In this document: piece after piece, positions 5,475 through 7,659 of the stretch
Numbering within the stretch: position 1 is the stretch's first letter
How the letters are laid out: each line of letters opens with the position of its first letter
Assembly (NCBI GenBank): GCA_019237435.1
Contig: JAFAHB010000109.1
Span: 1 to 7,659 of the forward strand
DNA length: 7,659 nucleotides
Direction of reading: 5' to 3'
Source: Vulcanimicrobiota bacterium
GTDB lineage: Bacteria > Vulcanimicrobiota > Vulcanimicrobiia > Vulcanimicrobiales > Vulcanimicrobiaceae
The notes under the pieces: generated by a model
What the model was told of the DNA's origin: nothing
Databases searched by the model: none
Seen by the model: only the letters and a program-made list of their open reading frames with translations
Program-made: the position numbers and the translations under genes

Positions 5475-6892
5475 ACCAGTACCGACGACGGTCGCGTCCG
5501 AAGCCAAGCTGCGAGATCGGTCTTCGCGCCGGCGTGCGAACCGGTCCTCAACTCGTCGCGCAGCTCGCCGAAGAGGCCAAAGCCTTCGGCAAAGGCGTCG
5601 TGCTTGTGAATCGACTCTTCGTTGACTTGGCTTGCGAAGACGAACGTCTCGTCGCCGAGATCGGAGTACATGTCCAACGCGCGCGCGAGGATGCCGCGCA
5701 CGACGTCTTCCACGAATCGCGGATTGTGGTGCGCTTTGTTGACGACGAAAAACTCGTCGGGACGCTTGAGCAGATCGTATGTCTCGCTCGACATCGAGTT
5801 TTCGACGATTTCGACGAGATCCTCGGCGCGAATCGCGTCGGCATGCGGGTCGTTGACGCCCAGCAGTATCGTGCCGCGCCCGCGCTGGTTGTGCGTAGCG
5901 ACGGGAAGCGCGTCGATCGCGCGCGCTGCGTCGGCTTCGCTGAATCCAGCGTCTCGCAGCTCGCGCAGCGCATGCTCGCGCACCATCGCCTGCGCGCACG
6001 GGCAAGCCGTCATGCCTTCTGCCTCGACGCCGACGACGCGCCTCGTTCCCGTTTCGTCGGCGTGCGCGATGCCGACGAGCGTGTAGGTTTCCTCGCCGCG
6101 CTTGCCGCTGACCGGCGTCCACCGCTCTAAGCCGAAGTCGGCGCGCAGCCGGACGTCGGCGCAGACTGCGCGTTGGCTTCGGACGATTTCGCGCGCGATC
6201 GCTTCGACGAGCCGCTCGATCGGCGCTGGACGCGCGTCACGGGCGAGCACGTCCAGCGTCGCCTCTTCCAATATCTCCGCGAAGCGCGACATGTGCACCC
6301 CCGATCTATCGGCGGCCAAGTCGGCGACCATGGTGAACTCGCCGTTATAGACCTGCGCGCGGCCATCGACTTCGAGATGAACGACGCGGCGCACGCGCGA
6401 AACGCCCGCGCGGTTGAGCCCCAGGGCTACCTCCGGCGCTTCCGATTGGCGGTCGGTATCGAAATGCAGGCTGCGCTCTCGACGGCGGACGCTGCCGTCG
6501 ACAGGCGCGACCGCCAGATGCGGCGCGATTTCCGCAAGGGGCGCCGAGTTGTAGGGACGCGTTGTAAGATCCGGCTGGGCGAGCGAACCGTCGGCGAACA
6601 GCAGGTCGATGTCGATCGGTCGCGGAGCCAGTTTTGCGCTGCCGCGCGCGCGGCCGACGGCCTCCTCGACGTCGCGCGAAAAGCGTTCGAACGATTGCGC
6701 GTCGAGCTCCGAGTAGACCGCCGCCGCAACGTTGAGATATGGTGGGCCCTGCGCGCCGCCCGCCGCTTGCGATTCGTAAAAGGCCGAAACGGCTGCAATG
6801 GTGGCTTGCTTGCGTAAGCGCTGAAGCGCGGCAAGGATGTTTGCTTGCCGGTCGCCGAGGTTCGACCCGATCCCTAGATAGTAGACGTGCAC
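5471..6892 (-). CDS. Fusion: HPPK (FolK) domain + FolE2/MptA-type GTP cyclohydrolase
   Basis: A 473-aa two-domain protein from GTG 6892, with GGTGGAAG 4 bases upstream. Residues 1 to about 140 are HPPK, which pyrophosphorylates 6-hydroxymethyl-dihydropterin: YLGIGSNLGDR at 5-15, RPIDIDLLF at 91-99 with the two metal-binding Asp (94, 96), and APLAEIAP at 117-124. From about 147 (DRQSEAPEVALGLNRAGV) it is a type IB GTP cyclohydrolase (FolE2/MptA), which opens GTP to a dihydroneopterin phosphate in the first pterin step. Visible motifs are GVHMSRF at 198-204, TPVSG at 259-263, GMTACPCAQ with Cys297/Cys299, THNQRGRG with His334, DLVEIVENSMSSETYDLLKR with Glu361, and NEESIHKHDAFAE with His429. GMTACPCAQ and NEESIH look more like archaeal MptA than typical bacterial FolE2. 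Oddity: the HPPK loop that normally carries H-x(5)-R-x-F between 'LT' and 'APLAEIAP' is shortened to TRPYNS, losing both catalytic residues. Residues 437-473 are an extra tail. Confidence 0.9.
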   Translation of the reverse strand: MHVYYLGIGSNLGDRQANILAALQRLRKQATIAAVSAFYESQAAGGAQGPPYLNVAAAVYSELDAQSFERFSRDVEEAVGRARGSAKLAPRPIDIDLLFADGSLAQPDLTTRPYNSAPLAEIAPHLAVAPVDGSVRRRERSLHFDTDRQSEAPEVALGLNRAGVSRVRRVVHLEVDGRAQVYNGEFTMVADLAADRSGVHMSRFAEILEEATLDVLARDARPAPIERLVEAIAREIVRSQRAVCADVRLRADFGLERWTPVSGKRGEETYTLVGIAHADETGTRRVVGVEAEGMTACPCAQAMVREHALRELRDAGFSEADAARAIDALPVATHNQRGRGTILLGVNDPHADAIRAEDLVEIVENSMSSETYDLLKRPDEFFVVNKAHHNPRFVEDVVRGILARALDMYSDLGDETFVFASQVNEESIHKHDAFAEGFGLFGELRDELRTGSHAGAKTDLAAWLRTRPSSVLV

Positions 6893-6899
6893 GCAGCTT

Positions 6900-6918
6900 C
6901 CACCGTTCTAGCCGGTGG
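6900..6918 (-). promoter_or_regulatory. Hairpin overlapping the ribosome binding site of the folK-mptA fusion
   Basis: In the minus-strand transcript this reads CCACCG, loop GCTAGAA, CGGTGG: a perfect 6-bp GC-rich stem with a 7-base loop. It ends 7 bases before the GTG start. The Shine-Dalgarno candidate GGTGGAAG (6904-6897) begins inside the 3' arm, so folding would hide it. This could modulate translation initiation; a DNA operator for the divergent pair is the alternative. The rest of the 65-bp spacer to manA shows no clear promoter elements. Confidence 0.4.
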
Positions 6919-6957
6919 GCCGGAATTCCGCACGAACTGCGCGTAGGTAGTGCGACT

Positions 6958-7659
6958 ATGCCGAACGACGCAATCTATCCGTATCGTCTCGATCCGAAGC
7001 TGACCACGCAGGTCTGGGGTGGCGACGAACTCGTGCGCGTCTACGGTAAGCACGCCGACGCCAACGCCAAGCTCGGCGAGTCGTGGGAGTGCTGGGATAC
7101 CGACCGCGTCCTCAACGGCGCGCTAACGGGCTCCACGGTCGCAGATTTGCGGGCGCGGCTAGGTCCGCAGCTGCTGGGCGACCTCGATCCGACGCGCATT
7201 TTTCCGGTTCTGACCAAGATCATCACCGCGCACGATTGGCTCTCGGTTCAGGTTCATCCCGACGACGCATACGCGCAACGGGTCGAGCATCAGCCCTTCG
7301 GCAAGACCGAGTGCTGGTACGTTCTCGACGCGCAGCCCAAAGCTCAGATCGTTTATGGCTGGAACCGCGATACGTCGCGCGCCGAATACGAACGGCGCGT
7401 CGCCGACGGAACGCTCGGCGAGCTCTTGCGCTACATTGAGGTTCAGAAGGGCGATACGGTTTACATTCCGCACGGATTGGTGCACGCGATCGGCCCCGGC
7501 CTGACGATTTTCGAGACGCAACAGGCCTCCGATCTCACCTACCGGATGTTCGACTACAATCGGCTCGGCCTCGATGGCAAGCCTCGCGAGCTGCACGTGC
7601 AGAAAGCCGCCGACGTGTTGAATTACAAAGCGACGACCGGCGGAACGCTCGAACAGATT
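6958..7659 (+). CDS. manA: Type I mannose-6-phosphate isomerase (3' end beyond window)
   Basis: The first 234 residues of a class I phosphomannose isomerase, the zinc enzyme interconverting mannose-6-phosphate and fructose-6-phosphate; it feeds GDP-mannose for surface glycans or mannose catabolism. Landmarks are VWGGDELVRVYGK at 19-31, GESWECW at 40-46, LSVQVHPDD at 95-103 with metal ligands Gln98 and His100, GKTECWYVL with Glu118 at 115-123, IPHGLVHAIGPGL at 170-182 with His176 as the last ligand, and FETQQASDLTYRMFDYNR at 185-202. The arrangement resembles the short (about 315-aa) Bacillus-type enzyme. All metal ligands are intact; the C-terminal part with the catalytic Arg region is past the right edge. 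AGGTAG at 6945-6950 is spaced 7 bases from ATG 6958. It is divergent from the folate fusion gene. Confidence 0.93.
   Translation, partial: MPNDAIYPYRLDPKLTTQVWGGDELVRVYGKHADANAKLGESWECWDTDRVLNGALTGSTVADLRARLGPQLLGDLDPTRIFPVLTKIITAHDWLSVQVHPDDAYAQRVEHQPFGKTECWYVLDAQPKAQIVYGWNRDTSRAEYERRVADGTLGELLRYIEVQKGDTVYIPHGLVHAIGPGLTIFETQQASDLTYRMFDYNRLGLDGKPRELHVQKAADVLNYKATTGGTLEQI

Noticed and set aside
5280..6122. 280-aa minus-strand and 278-aa plus-strand (5294-6130) open frames
   Set aside because: Both lie inside the M48 and folate fusion genes in other frames, are very Arg/Ala-rich, and show no family motifs; they are typical shadow frames of GC-rich coding DNA.
1..7659. Defence island, CRISPR, prophage or transposon
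   Set aside because: No repeats with regular spacers, integrase, transposase, nuclease or tRNA gene can be seen; gene content is mostly housekeeping metabolism.

Overview
The window is a densely coded, GC-rich bacterial chromosome segment. No RNA genes, CRISPR array, phage genes or transposase are visible. All seven genes show the strong G/C third-position preference of a high-GC genome, and most are housekeeping metabolism. The organism cannot be fixed from this sequence. The mixture of a bacterial folate kinase fused to an MptA-like cyclohydrolase, a DUF1858-Mrp fusion and a helix-turn-helix/helical-repeat regulator suggests an uncultured high-GC lineage. Eremiobacterota (WPS-2) is my tentative guess, with low confidence and from memory of family style only.

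Left part, minus strand: a long frame open from about 1402 to the left edge encodes a helix-turn-helix protein with a large helical-repeat-like C-terminal region (incomplete at the edge). Upstream lies a 144-bp spacer with a 10-bp-period direct repeat, then a glutamate-1-semialdehyde aminomutase-like PLP enzyme (hemL type, 1547-2803). About 35 bp beyond its start, and divergent from it, is a plus-strand run. This holds an Mrp/NBP35-type P-loop ATPase with an N-terminal DUF1858 domain (2839-3930), a hairpin-forming repeat, a small DUF3175 protein (3986-4267) and a Ste24-like M48 membrane metalloprotease (4290-5474).

Right part: the M48 gene meets the minus-strand gene at 5471-6892 tail to tail, with their stop codons overlapping. 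That gene is a fusion of an HPPK (FolK) domain with a FolE2/MptA-type GTP cyclohydrolase, so one polypeptide carries the first and a later step of folate-pterin synthesis. Its 65-bp spacer to the divergent type I mannose-6-phosphate isomerase (manA, 6958 to the right edge) holds a hairpin that would cover the ribosome binding site of the fusion gene.

The most notable points are the loss of catalytic-loop residues in the HPPK half of the fusion, the missing C-terminal CxxC of the Mrp ATPase together with a CxxC in its unusual N-terminal domain, and the hairpin over the folK-mptA start. I see no convincing evidence of a wholly new multi-gene system.
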